Assembly (NCBI GenBank): GCA_029255685.2
Contig: CM055313.2
Span: forward strand, 74,750,641 to 74,814,640
Length of the DNA stretch: 64,000 bases
Direction of reading: 5' to 3'
DNA from: Silene conica
Taxonomy: Eukaryota > Streptophyta > Magnoliopsida > Caryophyllales > Caryophyllaceae
Position 1 is the first letter of the stretch; each line of letters starts with the position of its first letter. Made by a program: the position numbers and the translations under genes. The notes below the pieces were generated by a model that was not told where the DNA came from, searched no databases, and saw only the letters and a program-made list of their open reading frames with translations. This document shows, in pieces, positions 9,542 through 21,064 of the stretch.

Positions 9542-11964
9542 TTTATGGAACGGTGAAAAAACAGAGACGTTTGCCCCTACTCGCGGTATAAGACAAGGGG
9601 ACCCGCAAACCCCATATATTTTCACCATCTGTATGGAGAAGTTAAGCCATTTAATTGAACAAGAACATCGACAAAAACGGTGGAAAGGGTTTCCAACTAG
9701 TCGTTACAGCCTTATTCTTAGTCACCTTTTCTTTGCGGACGACATCATTCTCTTTGGTGAAGCTTCAAGGGAACAAGCGATGGTCATAAAAAAATGCTTA
9801 GACTCGTTTTGTTCAGCCTCGGGACAACGTGTAAGTCTTTCGAAATCTCGGGTTTTTTTCTCGCCAAATGTGAATGATTTCGATGAACATGAGATTGTTC
9901 AGACACTCGGGTTCGCGAAAACTGAAGACTTGGGCATGTACTTGGGAATGCCGACTATAAATGGATGGGTGACAAAAGAAACTTTTGATTTTATTGCCCG
10001 GAAGGTGGATAAGCGTTTGACAGGATGGAAAACGAAAACGTTATCTTTGGCTGGCCGAGCGACATTGATACAATCCGCTTTGAATTCGGTTCCGTCATAT
10101 GCAATGCAAACAACAAAACTGCCTCGAAATCTATGCGACGAACTTGATAAAAAATCACGTCGGTTTCTATGGGGCGGTGATGACGATAGCAGGAAGATGA
10201 GCCTTGTGTCGTGGGAAAATGTAACGAAGGCGAAGGAGAATGGAGGCCTCGGTCTGCGGTCTATGCGTCATGTAAATACAGCCTTCATGGCTTAGATCGG
10301 ATGGCGTATATTATCCGACCCAAATGCCTTATGGGCTAGAGTTTTACGGTTCAAATACTGTAAAGACAGATGTGATCGGGAGATGTTTACGGCTAAGCAA
10401 GCGAGTTCAAATCTCTGGAAAGGGGTTGTTGATGCGGTGGGCCTTCTAAAGCAGGGGCTAAAAAATTCGATCGGTAACGGAAGAGGCACTCTATTTTGGA
10501 GAGACTAATGGGCTACCAATAAGACATTAGAAGAGGAGGCTATTGCGCCCATACCAGATAACATAAGCTCTTGTTTAGTGGAAGATATGTGGGATGTGAA
10601 TACGGGATGGCAGTGGTCGGAATTCGCGGAATACCTCCCAGACAACGTCATACAAACTATAGCTTCTTTTGAGGTATTAGAAGGGAATGACAAAGCTGAT
10701 GAACTTTATTGGACAGCAACGTCCTCTGGATTTTTCACAATCAAATCCGCAATCAAAATGCTTCGAAACGAGAGTATTGAGCATGGCGAAGTGTTTTGGA
10801 AGCTACCTTGGAAAACCTAGGCTCCGCAACGAATCCAGGTTTTCCTATGGCTACTGCTACATGATCGAATTATGTCCAACGTTAACCGTCACCGTCGGGG
10901 ACTAACTGATGACCCGTGCTGTGGTATATGTGCGGGAACAGAGGAATCATCGTTACACTTGTTGCGCGATTGCCGGGAAGCTCGAAAGGTATGGTCTCTC
11001 TTTCCAATTGCTCGACATCAATGGTTCTATAGCTCGAATTCTATCAGAGAATGGGTAACAACGAATTTAGAAGGGAGCAAAGTCGAGATGGAAAACTGGG
11101 AAACTCATTTCGCGGTTGTTGTTTGGTGAATATGGAGATGGCGAAATTGCCGGGCTTTTGGTCGGTTGGAAGACATAGTAGAAAACAAAAAATCTTTTTT
11201 AATGCTCCGTTTGCAGGAAATCCGACAAGCACATGAACATGCCTTTTCAGATTTGCATCAGCTTCCAAAACGGAAAGAAATTTTCGTCTGATGGTTGGCT
11301 CCACCGGAAGCATGGGTTACGTTAAACATTGACGGAGCATCCAAAGGGAACCAAGGCCTAGCCGGGGCGGGGGGAGTTTTCAGAAACTCTAGAGGACAGA
11401 TAATCGAGGCTTTTGCAGAGCGATTGGGTATAGCTACGGTCACACGAGCAGAACTTATGGTGTTGAAGTGGGGGCTCATGATTGCAATGGAAAAACAGTT
11501 CGAGAGAATTATCATTCAGACGGACTCTAAGACGGTGATAAATTTTATGGAATCAGTACCATCTGTGCCAACAACTCATATTCATATGGTAAAGATATGC
11601 CAAGCCTTTATTCGAGACACACAAGTGCAAATTGAGATACATCATGTTTATCGAGAAGCGAACAAGTGTGCGGATTGGTTGGCTAATTCCGGGGTTACTC
11701 AAGCTCAACAGGTGATCCGTTATGATATGGCGAATGTACCGAACCATCTGGTAATCTTGGCGCAGTAAGATTGGAGTGGGGTTGCTTGGCCTAGGCTGGT
11801 GCCGTGGCCTGTTCCTGCGTTCTAGTTTCGTTCGTCTTTTTCTGTGTTTTTGTGGGTCTGTTTTTAGTTGGTTCTTTTTTCGTCTGTTTTTTTGCTTGCT
11901 TTCTGTTTCCGTTTTGTATCTCTTTTTGGGGCATTCCCTCTTCACTTTACCAAAAAAAAAAATT
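9542..11964 (+). mobile_element. 5'-truncated LINE with poly-A tail and 11-bp TSD
   Basis: The 3' half of a LINE (RT end, zinc-binding region, RNase H, 3' UTR) ends in TTTACC plus a run of A at 11952-11962. TCTCCTTATAT occurs immediately before it (9531-9541) and immediately after it (11965-11975), a perfect 11-bp TSD. The 5' truncation inside the RT is typical of target-primed reverse transcription. The sequence outside the TSD is continuous LTR-like DNA. Confidence 0.92.
9544..11768 (+). pseudogene. LINE ORF2 C-terminal half: RT, zf-RVT, RNase H
   Basis: All coding similarity stays in one frame. Domains in order: RT fingers/palm, with TRGIRQGDP and then SHLFFADDIILFGEA (active-site ADD); thumb region with LGMYLGMPTINGW, GWKTKTLSLAGRATLIQS and RRFLWGGDDDSRKMSLVSWE; zinc-binding zf-RVT near CCGICAGTEESSLHLLRDC; and a plant-type RNase H (RVT_3) with LNIDGASKGNQGLAGAGGV, RAELMVLKWGL, QTDSKTVINFM and HVYREANKCADWLAN. 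Five nonsense codons break it: TAG 10293, TAA 10506, TAG 10818, TGA 11127 and TGA 11289. There is no frameshift in more than 2.2 kb. QGDPQTPY replaces the usual QGDPLSPY. Enzyme activity is not possible from this copy. Confidence 0.92.
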
Positions 11965-12071
11965 TCTCCTTATATAGGAGAAAATAATCTTTATTTGAAC
12001 GAAATTCGGAAACTAAAGAAAATCTAATAAGATACAAATTCTAAAACTCAATCTTTATTCTGTCCGGCGAA

Positions 12072-12256
12072 AGTGACTCGATCGAGTATCTTTACTAGTT
12101 TCCGCAGCAATCCTCTCGATCGACTATAAAACTACTCGATCGACTGCTTTTGTCTATAATCTACTCGATCGACCATTTCTACATCCACAGCCTACTCGAT
12201 CGACCACTTTTGCTTCCAAAGTTCTCTCGATCGAGTACAAAGTACTCGATCGACTA
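12072..12256. repeat. cluster of CTCGATCGA(C/G) palindromes
   Basis: Seven copies of the core TCGATCGA, mostly as ACTCGATCGACT, occur between 12077 and 12255 with about 20-36 bp spacing. They lie inside the putative gypsy LTR remnant. Confidence 0.9.
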
Positions 12257-12538
12257 TTCCTGCAATGCTCAGCTACTCTAAACGTGATATTAGCTTCCAA
12301 AATGGCTTCACGTTTCCCGAGGTGACGATATTTCTGCTCCAAAATCTTCTATCTCCTATATGCATGCTCAAGGGACGGTTCTGGGTCTGGTTTTCGCTAC
12401 TTTTGGGTCGTTCTTGCACAAATAACAAGACAAACACAAGACAATCTATTCAGGGAAAAATATAGCTAAAAACTATGATAATTGTATAGAAATACGCGTT
12501 AAATATATAACAAAAGTCTATATAAAAGACACGCATCA

Positions 12539-13046
12539 TTGGGTTCTCAATATTCCTCTGCAAGATGGACGGTCGGAGAGAAAGTCCGATGTTGAGAGAT
12601 TTGAAGAAGACTGTGACAAATACAATGATAGAAGGCGAGGTTTCAAGTACGAGAATGAGGAGAATGTTGGGGATGATTAGTTCCGGTCGATTAAGCCCAA
12701 TTTGGGCAAGAGAGGCAGGAGTGAGGGGACGAGGGCTCGATGGCCAAAGGAAAAACATAGGTGTGTGATGGTGAATGGTACATGACTAGAGGGTGGTTCT
12801 AGTTGGAGTATGGCGTTGCTCCAAACTAAAAATGTGATATTGTTAGTTTACATCGAAAGAATAGTGGAGGGATTTTATCTCTATATATGACTGTGCATTA
12901 TCTAGTGTTAACTCGACTATAGAGGAAATACTATGGTCTCTTCATGAGCGTGTTGTATCGTTTGCCCGGCTCGTGTTTGTGACATGTGTGCGGCATTTTG
13001 CTTTTGGTCTAAATTATTTTTTCCATAAATTCTAGTTGTTAGAATA
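12539..13046. other. no recognisable feature
   Basis: I see no convincing gene, terminal repeat or known family here. Short open frames on both strands lack domain signals. Confidence 0.5.
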
Positions 13047-13048
13047 TA

Positions 13049-13285
13049 CTCCCTCTATTTTTATTGTCGTTATTATTTTTCGATATATTTAATTATCTCT
13101 TAAATATCTCTCAAAATATATAACTAAATATATTGAACTGTATACTCATATTAGAGCTCTATTCGTAAAGAATTTTATGGTGTAAGTTTTATAATTTTCC
13201 AACCAATTTTTTATAGAAATTGAATTCAAAAACTTACCACTCACCTCATAAACTAAAAACGTCAATTATTTAAAAAGGGAAGAAG
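13049..13285. mobile_element. Stowaway-like MITE (degenerate)
   Basis: The left end CTCCCTCTATTTTTATTG resembles the Stowaway terminus CTCCCTCCGT. The right end reads, in reverse complement, CTTCTTCCCTTTTTAAATAA, a decayed partner. Both ends are flanked by TA, the expected mariner-type target. Length (237 bp) and AT-richness fit. The right TIR is poor, so the call is moderate. Confidence 0.5.
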
Positions 13286-13398
13286 TAACAATTAATTGCA
13301 CAATAAAATCTACACTTAACTATTCGTTTATTGTCATTAACTACCTGATTGAATGTCATTAATTATGAGATATCTAGGTGATTGTTACAGTCTTCTAA

Positions 13399-13800
13399 GA
13401 GCATCTCCAATGATTCATAAAAAAAACTTGCTAACAAATAAAAAAGTCTTCAAACAAGTAGTTTGACCATTGAAGCAATTTTTTTGAAGTAGCTTAAAAT
13501 GAGCTACTAACTCCATTCCATTGAGCTAGTAGCTCAAATGGTCCTACAAAATAAATCTACCCAGCTAAAATTACACACGTAGAAATAAGAGTTTGTTTTT
13601 AACTTTTATTTTTTACGTAAAATAAGTAAATGTATTAAATTAAAAGGGTAATATGAAAATTAGTTGACATATGGGTCTACCTAAGACACAACACTAATAG
13701 CTTACCATTGTAGTAGTTTATAACTTAAAAATATTGTAGCTTGAAAATCCTAATTGACTAAGGTAAGCTAGTAGCAACTAGTTTACCATTGTAGATGCTC
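13399..13800. mobile_element. Tourist-like (PIF/Harbinger) MITE, TSD TAA
   Basis: The left end is GAGCATCTCCAATG, and the right end in reverse complement is GAGCATCTACAATGG. TAA lies immediately outside both ends (13396-13398 and 13801-13803). The 402-bp interior is AT-rich and non-coding and contains further GTAGCTN-type short inverted repeats. A 3-bp TAA target and this TIR fit a Tourist-like MITE. Confidence 0.8.
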
Positions 13801-13803
13801 TAA

Positions 13804-14316
13804 GAAACCCCTTCCGTTTGTTGTGATTGAGGAATCCAAAGAGCACTAATATGAGAATCTAACTGACTTAGGACAATGTATATGCATGATGTTTTGATTA
13901 AGGATATTTTCGATCATATAAGTTTATAATTCCTACAACTGATTTGCGCTAAAAAGTGGGAGTGGAATTAATAGACAATAAAGATGAAGATGGTAATATG
14001 TATTGAAGAATTAGTTGGATAAAGAGGGAAGAGAATATTACTGCAATTCAATAAAACAAAAAATCACTTACGGCGTAATAAAGATTAAGAATCTAAAACA
14101 CCAATTCGATTATGTTCACCCCTGTGTTATCTCAAAATGCAGTAACAATGAAAAAGAGAAATAAAGAACCGAAATTTGTGGTGCTATGGTAAGAGAGTCA
14201 CTACTTTGAAAACTATTTCACGGCGGTGGCGATCACAAACGACCGGTTATTCCCCAAGGATTTTACACTATTGCGCTCAGGCACGGCCATTAGCTCGAGA
14301 CTGAGAGCATTGGAAC
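13804..14316. other. no recognisable feature
   Basis: About 500 bp without coding potential or terminal repeats that I can recognise. Confidence 0.5.
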
Positions 14317-14894
14317 TACGGATGACAATGGATCCTGGATCCGGTCCAGATCCGTAAGACCCGACCCTGATGGACCGGATCTGGATCCTATTTTTTCAGA
14401 CCCGTTGAATCCGGGTCGGAACTGGATCCCCTACTTTTAAAACGGATCTGGATCTGGATCCATCTACGCAGACCCTGAAGGATCCAGATCCGTCCCTGGA
14501 CCCGTTTTCATAGTAAAAGCATGAAGTTTTATGTTTTAGTTATTTTGTTTTTTGATTTGTGTTTGAATTATTTGGTCATAATAATTACTACTTGTAATAT
14601 TTGGTTGAAAGTAATTGCCACGTTATTAGCTACTTCTCCTTTTTATTGTATTTCGAAAAATGGATATCAATAGTGTTACGACTCATGAGTTTTTTTTTGT
14701 TTTTTATAATGTGGGGGCTAGAAGCTTGAACCCGCAACGAACCCGGATTCGACCTGGATACGTTGGATCCGGATCTGGATCTCACATATTTGGACCCCTT
14801 GGATCTGGATCGGATCTGGATCCAGGGTATACAATTCGGATCTGGATCAGGATCCTACTGGACCCGATCCAGATCCGGCCCGTTGCCATCCCTA
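14317..14894. mobile_element. hAT-like MITE 'a', GGATCC sub-terminal repeats, 8-bp TSD
   Basis: The element begins TACGGATGACAATGGATCC and its other end in reverse complement begins TAGGGATGGCAACGGGCC. ATTGGAAC flanks it on both sides (14309-14316 and 14895-14902), a perfect 8-bp TSD typical of hAT. Both sub-terminal regions are filled with GGATCTGGATCC-type motifs that make the two ends largely complementary. The AT-rich centre has no transposase. Confidence 0.9.
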
Positions 14895-14941
14895 ATTGGA
14901 ACAATTTCACAAGCTTTACCTTAAAATTATGTTTAGAAGAG

Positions 14942-16790
14942 AAGAAAAGAGAAAAAAGGAGATGAATGTTGATGTACGTGTTTTTTGTGTCGTGTAGGTG
15001 TTGTATATATATATATAGCAAACATGAGTAGTTGGAGGAGCAAAAAATTGGCTCTTGAAATGCAGCAGTCAAGGGCTGAAAACGTGGAGTGAGACTCTCA
15101 CCCACTAACAACATGTTGACTGAGAGCTATTAGCACGAACCTGGACAGAAAGCAAAACAACAGATCAAATATGGCCCAAAAAGATAGGCACAACCCACCG
15201 CAGCGAAATCCTGAATTATGGAACAGGGTCGGGCACAGGCACGAGCGCGCGTGTGAGTTGAATTAAGCACCTCACAAGCCTCAACAAAAGGCTCCCATAA
15301 CCCACTATGTAGCGGAGAGAGGAGATGAATGTTGTGTTTTTCATGCAGCGTAGGTGCTGTATATCTAGGTTGCACGAAAACGGACACGGACATGGGACAC
15401 GACACTCTGATTTTTTTAGGACACGGGATACGGCAAAAAAATGTCCATATACATATTAAAATAATGGGAATTTAAAGTCCATTACAACTAACCTCTAAAC
15501 TTTGGTCATTTAAAGGTAACAAAGTCATAAAATGACAACTAATACTAATGTCTTACACGTCAAAATCAAATATGTTTATAAAAATAGAAAGTCCAAATTA
15601 CAATCGAAATTTAAATAAACATTCAACTCTTACAAAGTAAATAAAAAACATAAATAAACATTCAAGTCTTACGTAACATTCTGTCGTGACAACGATCACA
15701 AAAATAATATAGTAGGTTGAACTAGTTTTTGTTGGAATAAAAGTGACAACAAACCACAAAAATAATACGGAGCAATATATTCATTCACAAATCACAAATC
15801 ATGATACACAAATCACAAATCACAAATCACACATCACTCCTACTGCTGTCAAATATCAATTACGATTATATTACTACTTTCAATTGAAATTATACTACTA
15901 CTGTGTACTATCTACTACTTGTTTCTTCATACTTTCAATTAAGAATTTAAGATTATATACTACTGTCTACTACTTTCAATTAAAATTCATTCACATACTT
16001 CAATTTCAATTAAGAATTAAGATCTACATGTTCAATTAAATCACTCCATAATACACTATCTACTTTCAAGTTTCAAATAAGAAATTAATAACCTGAACTC
16101 CAACGAGGACAGGAGGCGGCGGCCGGCAAGGACAGGTGAGGAACTGACGAGTGACGAATTGGGTTTTTGTTTAGAATTAGGTTTTTGTTTAGTATGAATT
16201 AGGTTTCCGATTGAATTAAAATGAATTGGGGATTTTGTGGTTTTCTTGTTAATTGTCGTGTCCCACCAAAACGGACCGTGTCCGACAAAAATAAACCGTG
16301 TCCGACACGCCTAGCTCTAAAAAAAAACCGGTGACACGGTTTTTGGAGTGTCGGACACTTTTGGAGCCATGTCCTTGGCGTGTCCGTGTCCGACACCGTG
16401 TCGGACACGCGGAGGCCAAAATTTAGCCGTGTCCGTGTAACCTAGCGGTATATATATATAATAAACAAGAGCAGGAGGAGGAGGAGGCAAAAATTGGCTC
16501 CAGAAACGCAGTAGTCAAGGGCTGAAAACGTGGAGTGAGACTCTCACCCACTAACAGCATGTTCAGCATGTTGGCTGAGAGCTATTAGCACGAACCTAGA
16601 CAGAAAGAAAAAACAACAGCTCAACTTTGTCGCAAAAGATAGGCACAACCCTCCACAACCAAATCCCGAATCATCACAAATCATGGAACAGGGTAGGGCA
16701 CGCGCGCGTGTGTGAGCAGAATTAAGCACCTTACAAGCCTCTACAAAAGCTCCTATAACTAACCCACTAGTGACAAGGTATAATAAGTGA
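14942..16790. repeat. tandem duplication of a ~370-bp unit; second unit interrupted
   Basis: 14942-15315 and (15316-15364 plus 16446-16790) are two copies of the same segment. Both hold a TATATATA run, the string AAGGGCTGAAAACGTGGAG and GCACGCGCG-rich sequence near the end. The second unit is split by the hAT-like insertion at 15365-16445. No coding capacity was recognised. Confidence 0.85.
15365..16445. mobile_element. hAT-like non-autonomous element 'd', GTGTCCGACAC sub-terminal repeats
   Basis: The left end is CTAGGTTGCACGAAAACGG; the right end in reverse complement is CTAGGTTACACGGACACGG. The flanking octamers CTGTATAT (15357-15364) and CGGTATAT (16446-16453) match at 7 of 8 positions. 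Removing the element restores the tandem unit it interrupts. The right sub-terminal region holds many GTGTCCGACAC and CCGTGTCC motifs. The interior is AT-rich, includes an (ACAAATC)n run near 15786-15835, and lacks a transposase. Confidence 0.85.
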
Positions 16791-16814
16791 TGTTATATAA
16801 ACACAAGAAACTTT

Positions 16815-17040
16815 GGGACAATTTGAAAACACTATACAAGGCATAATGCCGAACTTTTCGACGAAATGGTGTTATTTTCCAAACTATTTATCGATTTGGG
16901 GCCCATTTGAAACTATTTCTTCCAAATGGGTCCACATTATCACTTTATTTTTATTTTTTCAAATTTTTACACTAATCCGCTGGGTTTACACTAATCCGCT
17001 GGGTTTGCCAGCGACTTTGCAAGTTGTCACATAAAAGAAG
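16815..17040 (+). repeat. MULE-TIR-like repeat, left arm of an inverted pair
   Basis: From about 16890 to 17030 this sequence matches the reverse complement of 62319-62429 at roughly 80%. Shared strings include GGCCATTTGAAACTATTT-like, TCCANATNATCACTTTATTT and a TTTGCAAGTT-TCAC end. The outer part starts GGGACAATTTG at 16815, which looks like a Mutator-type terminus. A 19-bp tandem copy (TTTACACTAATCCGCTGGG twice) lies at 16966-17003. See the finding on the captured exon. Confidence 0.6.
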
Positions 17041-17399
17041 AAACAGAAAATGGTAGCATGAATCAAATCGAAAAAATTTCCAAACTGAGGAAGTCGTTGG
17101 TTACACAATCGGTTTCAGGTATGAGTTAGGTAGCACTGACCTCCTAATTAGCCGTCCCGTGTCCGACACCGTGTCCGACACTCGGACACCCGACACTCGT
17201 TGGAACATGGCCAAACATATTATAGTTTGCACGAGGAATAAAATTTTAAAAAAGATCGATTAAAAGATGAGTTTGGGTGAGAAAAAGAGAATTAGTTATA
17301 ATAATAAAGGTCGAATGATACCTTTACTTGTTTAGATTTAATTTCAAATACATGATAAAAATAAAATCTATAAAATCTAATTAAAAGGCTAGCAAAAAA

Positions 17400-17486
17400 A
17401 TGTGACATGGCAAGATTTAAATATGACATGGCAAGTTTAAATGTGACATGGCATATTAATGTGACATGGCATATTAATGTGACATG
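17400..17486. repeat. tandem TGACATGGCA motifs at Helitron 5' end
   Basis: Five imperfect repeats containing TGACATGGC occur in 87 bp, spaced 15-24 bp apart. Confidence 0.9.
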
Positions 17487-20400
17487 GATTAAAAATTTAT
17501 TATATCACATTTGTTTAGTTAATTTACTAATAAGTCTATAAATAAAATAAAAAGGTTAGCCAAAAGTATCTTATTTCACCACTAGAATACTAACAAGTCA
17601 CCTCATTATTTCTTATTTTAAAAGTAAAAAAAATTAAACTTTTACCTCTTGAATTTCTAGATAACTTAAACAACAATTAAAAAACAAAATCAAAGTTCAT
17701 ACAATACTAAATTTTAAATTTCAATGTTTATTGTTAGAATATTTTAAGCAAAAAACTAATATACACAACTTATAAAATAATAGTATATAAGTTTTAAATA
17801 TTAAGGAGAAATAATATCATAGTACATTAAACATTTGACCTTTTAACTTTTAAAATTAGAAAAGGTTAAACGACAAATAAAAATTTACACCACTCTAATT
17901 TTAAACATTGACCTTTTAATATTATCATTATTCTTAAATTAGTTTTGTATATTAAATGTACTATTTTCCCAAATATATGCAACCCTTCAAAATTTCATAA
18001 TTTATAATTAATATTGACATTTTAAATGAAAATTTTGTTATAAAAATTTCATAATTTATAATTAAAATTAAAGTTTTAATTATTTTGTTTTAATAAAACA
18101 TGTTAATAAGTAATTAAAACTTTTCATATTACTTAACATCCACCATTTTCTTCCTATTTAATTCATTTTCTTAATTGAACATGGTAATAAATTAATTGAA
18201 ATTCTTCATAATACTTAACCCAACCAAATTAATTAAAATTTAAAGCAAACCTTTTACATCTCATTTATCTTTACTTTACTCTTATGTCTATATTAAATTT
18301 GCTAATAATGAAAAGAATGCTCAAAAGTCATAAAACATTAAAACCGTGCTACATATTTATGTATATATTAAATTTGCTAATAATTATAAAAAAAAAAAAG
18401 AACTTCCAAAAGTCGTAAATTGCATCCTCAATCGGTTATAAATGTTTGATGGAATACAACATTTGTGAGCCAAAACTCAAGCCAATTTTTTGGTATGCCT
18501 CCATCATCATGAAAATTGTATGTGTTAATAATGTTTCTTATCATTGTCTCAACATTAAGGTAAGCTAAGTATATTAAGGTTTTATTTATTTATAAGTTTC
18601 ATTGGCTATGGATGACTCATTTAGCTTCACATATATGTTGTTTTGTTTTAATCTAGGACTATCAAAATTTGTGGTTTCTCATATTCAAAGGTAAACATAC
18701 TTACATCTCTATGACTCAATGTCTTATTTCTTTTATTATATGAAAAAATCTTAAACTAACAACGATAAGGTTAACAATACAAAAATCAAATTCCACCATT
18801 TTGTTTATTAGTAATCATTCAGTGAATTTTTTTTGTAGGATTAATGATTCATTGGAGAAAGAAGACTATATGTCTACCCCATCACCGAGAGAATTATATG
18901 TGTAAATAATCATTCTTATCATGCATGGTAAGTGTGTTACGGTAAGGTAAGTGTATTAAGGTGTTAAATTAATAGTTTCTTTTCTTATTTTTAAGTTCTA
19001 TTGGTTATGAAGTACTATCACATTTTTTTAACTTCACATATATGTTGTTTTGTTGTTATTTAGGGGCTACCAAAATTTGCGGAGTTGTGATATTCAAAAG
19101 TAAAATTTACTTACATTTTTATTATTTAATGCACTATTTCTTTCATTATTTAAGAAAAAAATTAAATTAATATAATCATAATGTAAATATTAAATAAATC
19201 AAATTCCACCATTTTGTTTGTTATTAATCGCTAAGTGGATTTTTTTTGTAGGGATGGTTCATTAATCATTTGAGAAAGAGAACTATATGAAGAAGAGAAT
19301 ACTAGAATTGCTTAAACAAATACTCCCCATATTTCCCTCAATACTATATTATAAACTAACGACATGATTGACAACATGAATGTTCATGATTAATTATTTT
19401 TAGTTTAAAAAAAAAATAGTATTTCATAAACTTTAAAATGTATGTGCTTTTTTTGTAAATTTATTTACATGAATAATGGCCATATGTACATTATTATTAA
19501 TATTTATGCCTACAATATAGTTAGAAGGCTACTTAAAACATTTAATTTTAATCAACATGCCATAATTATGTTGGTTAATACATAATTCATCTATATTATT
19601 GATTACTAGATTATTCATTTATTTTTATCATATTGTAAAAAGACAAGACTAAGTATCTTATTAATACCAAAAATCTTGATAACCCTTAAATTTGAACAAA
19701 ACAAACGCGTACGACGAAATTTGAAAATGTGATGAATATCTCATAACCCAACAATGAAACTTACATAAAAATAAATAAATAAATGATTTAATCAATTTAA
19801 AACCTTAATACACTTAACTTGATGTGAATAGATAGATAAGACATATTAGTGACACATGCAATTCAATTGACGATATGGATAGAAAAAAAATTGTTTATTT
19901 ACAAATTTTTGCCCCTATCAAATATTAAACAATTAGAGATATGTTTTAGGACTTTTGAGCGTTTTTTTCTATTATTATCAAAAGTAAGATAGACATAAAT
20001 ATTAATCAAGGTTCATGACTTTTGAGCATCAAAGTTAAAAATACAATACTAAGTATCTTACTATGTCATATTGTCATGTGTCATTAAAAAGACAAATCTA
20101 AAATCATGTGTCACATGCTTATTAATACAAAATAAAAATAAAAAATGTTAATTGCAAACACAAAAATAAATTAACACAAACTATTTAGTTTCCTTTCCTA
20201 AATTTGGTTATTAACCTAAATATTTATTTGGCTTTTATTTCTTTTATTTAATAGGATGACTTTTTGGTTTTCCTCACCAATTCACCATTTGTAGTAGGCT
20301 ACTATTTAACATAATTTATCATTTTTGCAAAATTTAAAATTTAGGATTTTTCACAAACTGATATAGATGTTATATTAAGACTAGCATTTATTAAACTTGA

Positions 20401-20697
20401 TAAATATGTTACTATCAAAAAATATGATTTTATAAGAAACAAAATATTGAGATAAAAATCCCTCTAATTTAATTAAAAAATATGGTTTAAGCTATTTACA
20501 CTGAGAATTTTATCATTCTTAAAAAAAAGAAAAAAAATCATAACATTATGCATTAATTTTCACTTTCGTCTTCACTCACTAACTTCATATAGCTAGATAC
20601 CAAAGGGTCGTTGAAGCTTTTATATAGAAAACTTTGGTACATAATTTATCTATACAATCTAATCTAATTTAAAAGCAACCTTAAACATTTAATTTTT
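17487..20697. other. AT-rich Helitron interior with a duplicated exon-like block
   Basis: No long open frame. 18520-18870 and 18905-19270 are diverged tandem copies of one block. Each contains a short segment (ACTATCAAAATTTGTGG or the related GCTACCAAAATTTGCGG) preceded by a T-rich tract ending in AG or GG and followed by GTAAA-like sequence. A second segment after TTTTTTTGTAGG reads GATTAATGATTCATTGGAG or similar. This resembles duplicated small exons with introns. A partial inverted copy of the same block lies near 19780-19830. Confidence 0.5.
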
Positions 20698-21064
20698 GTG
20701 TTTTTTGTAAATAACCCCCTTATATGTATCATTTTTTGTGAATAACCCCCTTATATGTTTACTTTTACGAATAACCACCTTAATTTCTTCTTAATTCGAA
20801 AACTTAACACCCAAGTTGAATTACGTTAGCGTTTTTTATAAAACTCGATCTAAACGCAACATTATGACTTTAACTTACCTAAACAACCCAAACTACCCTT
20901 AGCTATTGTACTCATCAGTCATCACTCACCAAACACACGCTTATTAAACCCCAATCTCTACAAAGAACAACCCAAATCAATTATTCACTGCTTCATCCTT
21001 CCTATATTAACACTGCTTCCTCCTTCCATTAACATTGCATCCCTCCTTAAATTAACACTGCATC

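Larger units (their letters stand above)
9239..12538. mobile_element. Ty3/gypsy-type LTR remnant, split by a LINE
   Basis: 9239-9541 and 11965-12538 look like one stretch interrupted by the LINE at 9542-11964. The right border ends ...GACACGCATCA, an LTR-like CA end. On the minus strand it opens TGATGCGTGTC and contains a TATATAG. The stretch carries a cluster of CTCGATCGA palindromes. No internal coding region flanks it, so it may be a solo or truncated LTR. The assignment to gypsy rests on general resemblance only. Confidence 0.4.

Noticed and set aside
15130..15405. 91-codon Cys-rich minus-strand frame as a small secreted protein
   Set aside because: Part of the tandemly duplicated unit, not conserved in frame in the second unit (16544-16729), and crosses the hAT-like boundary.
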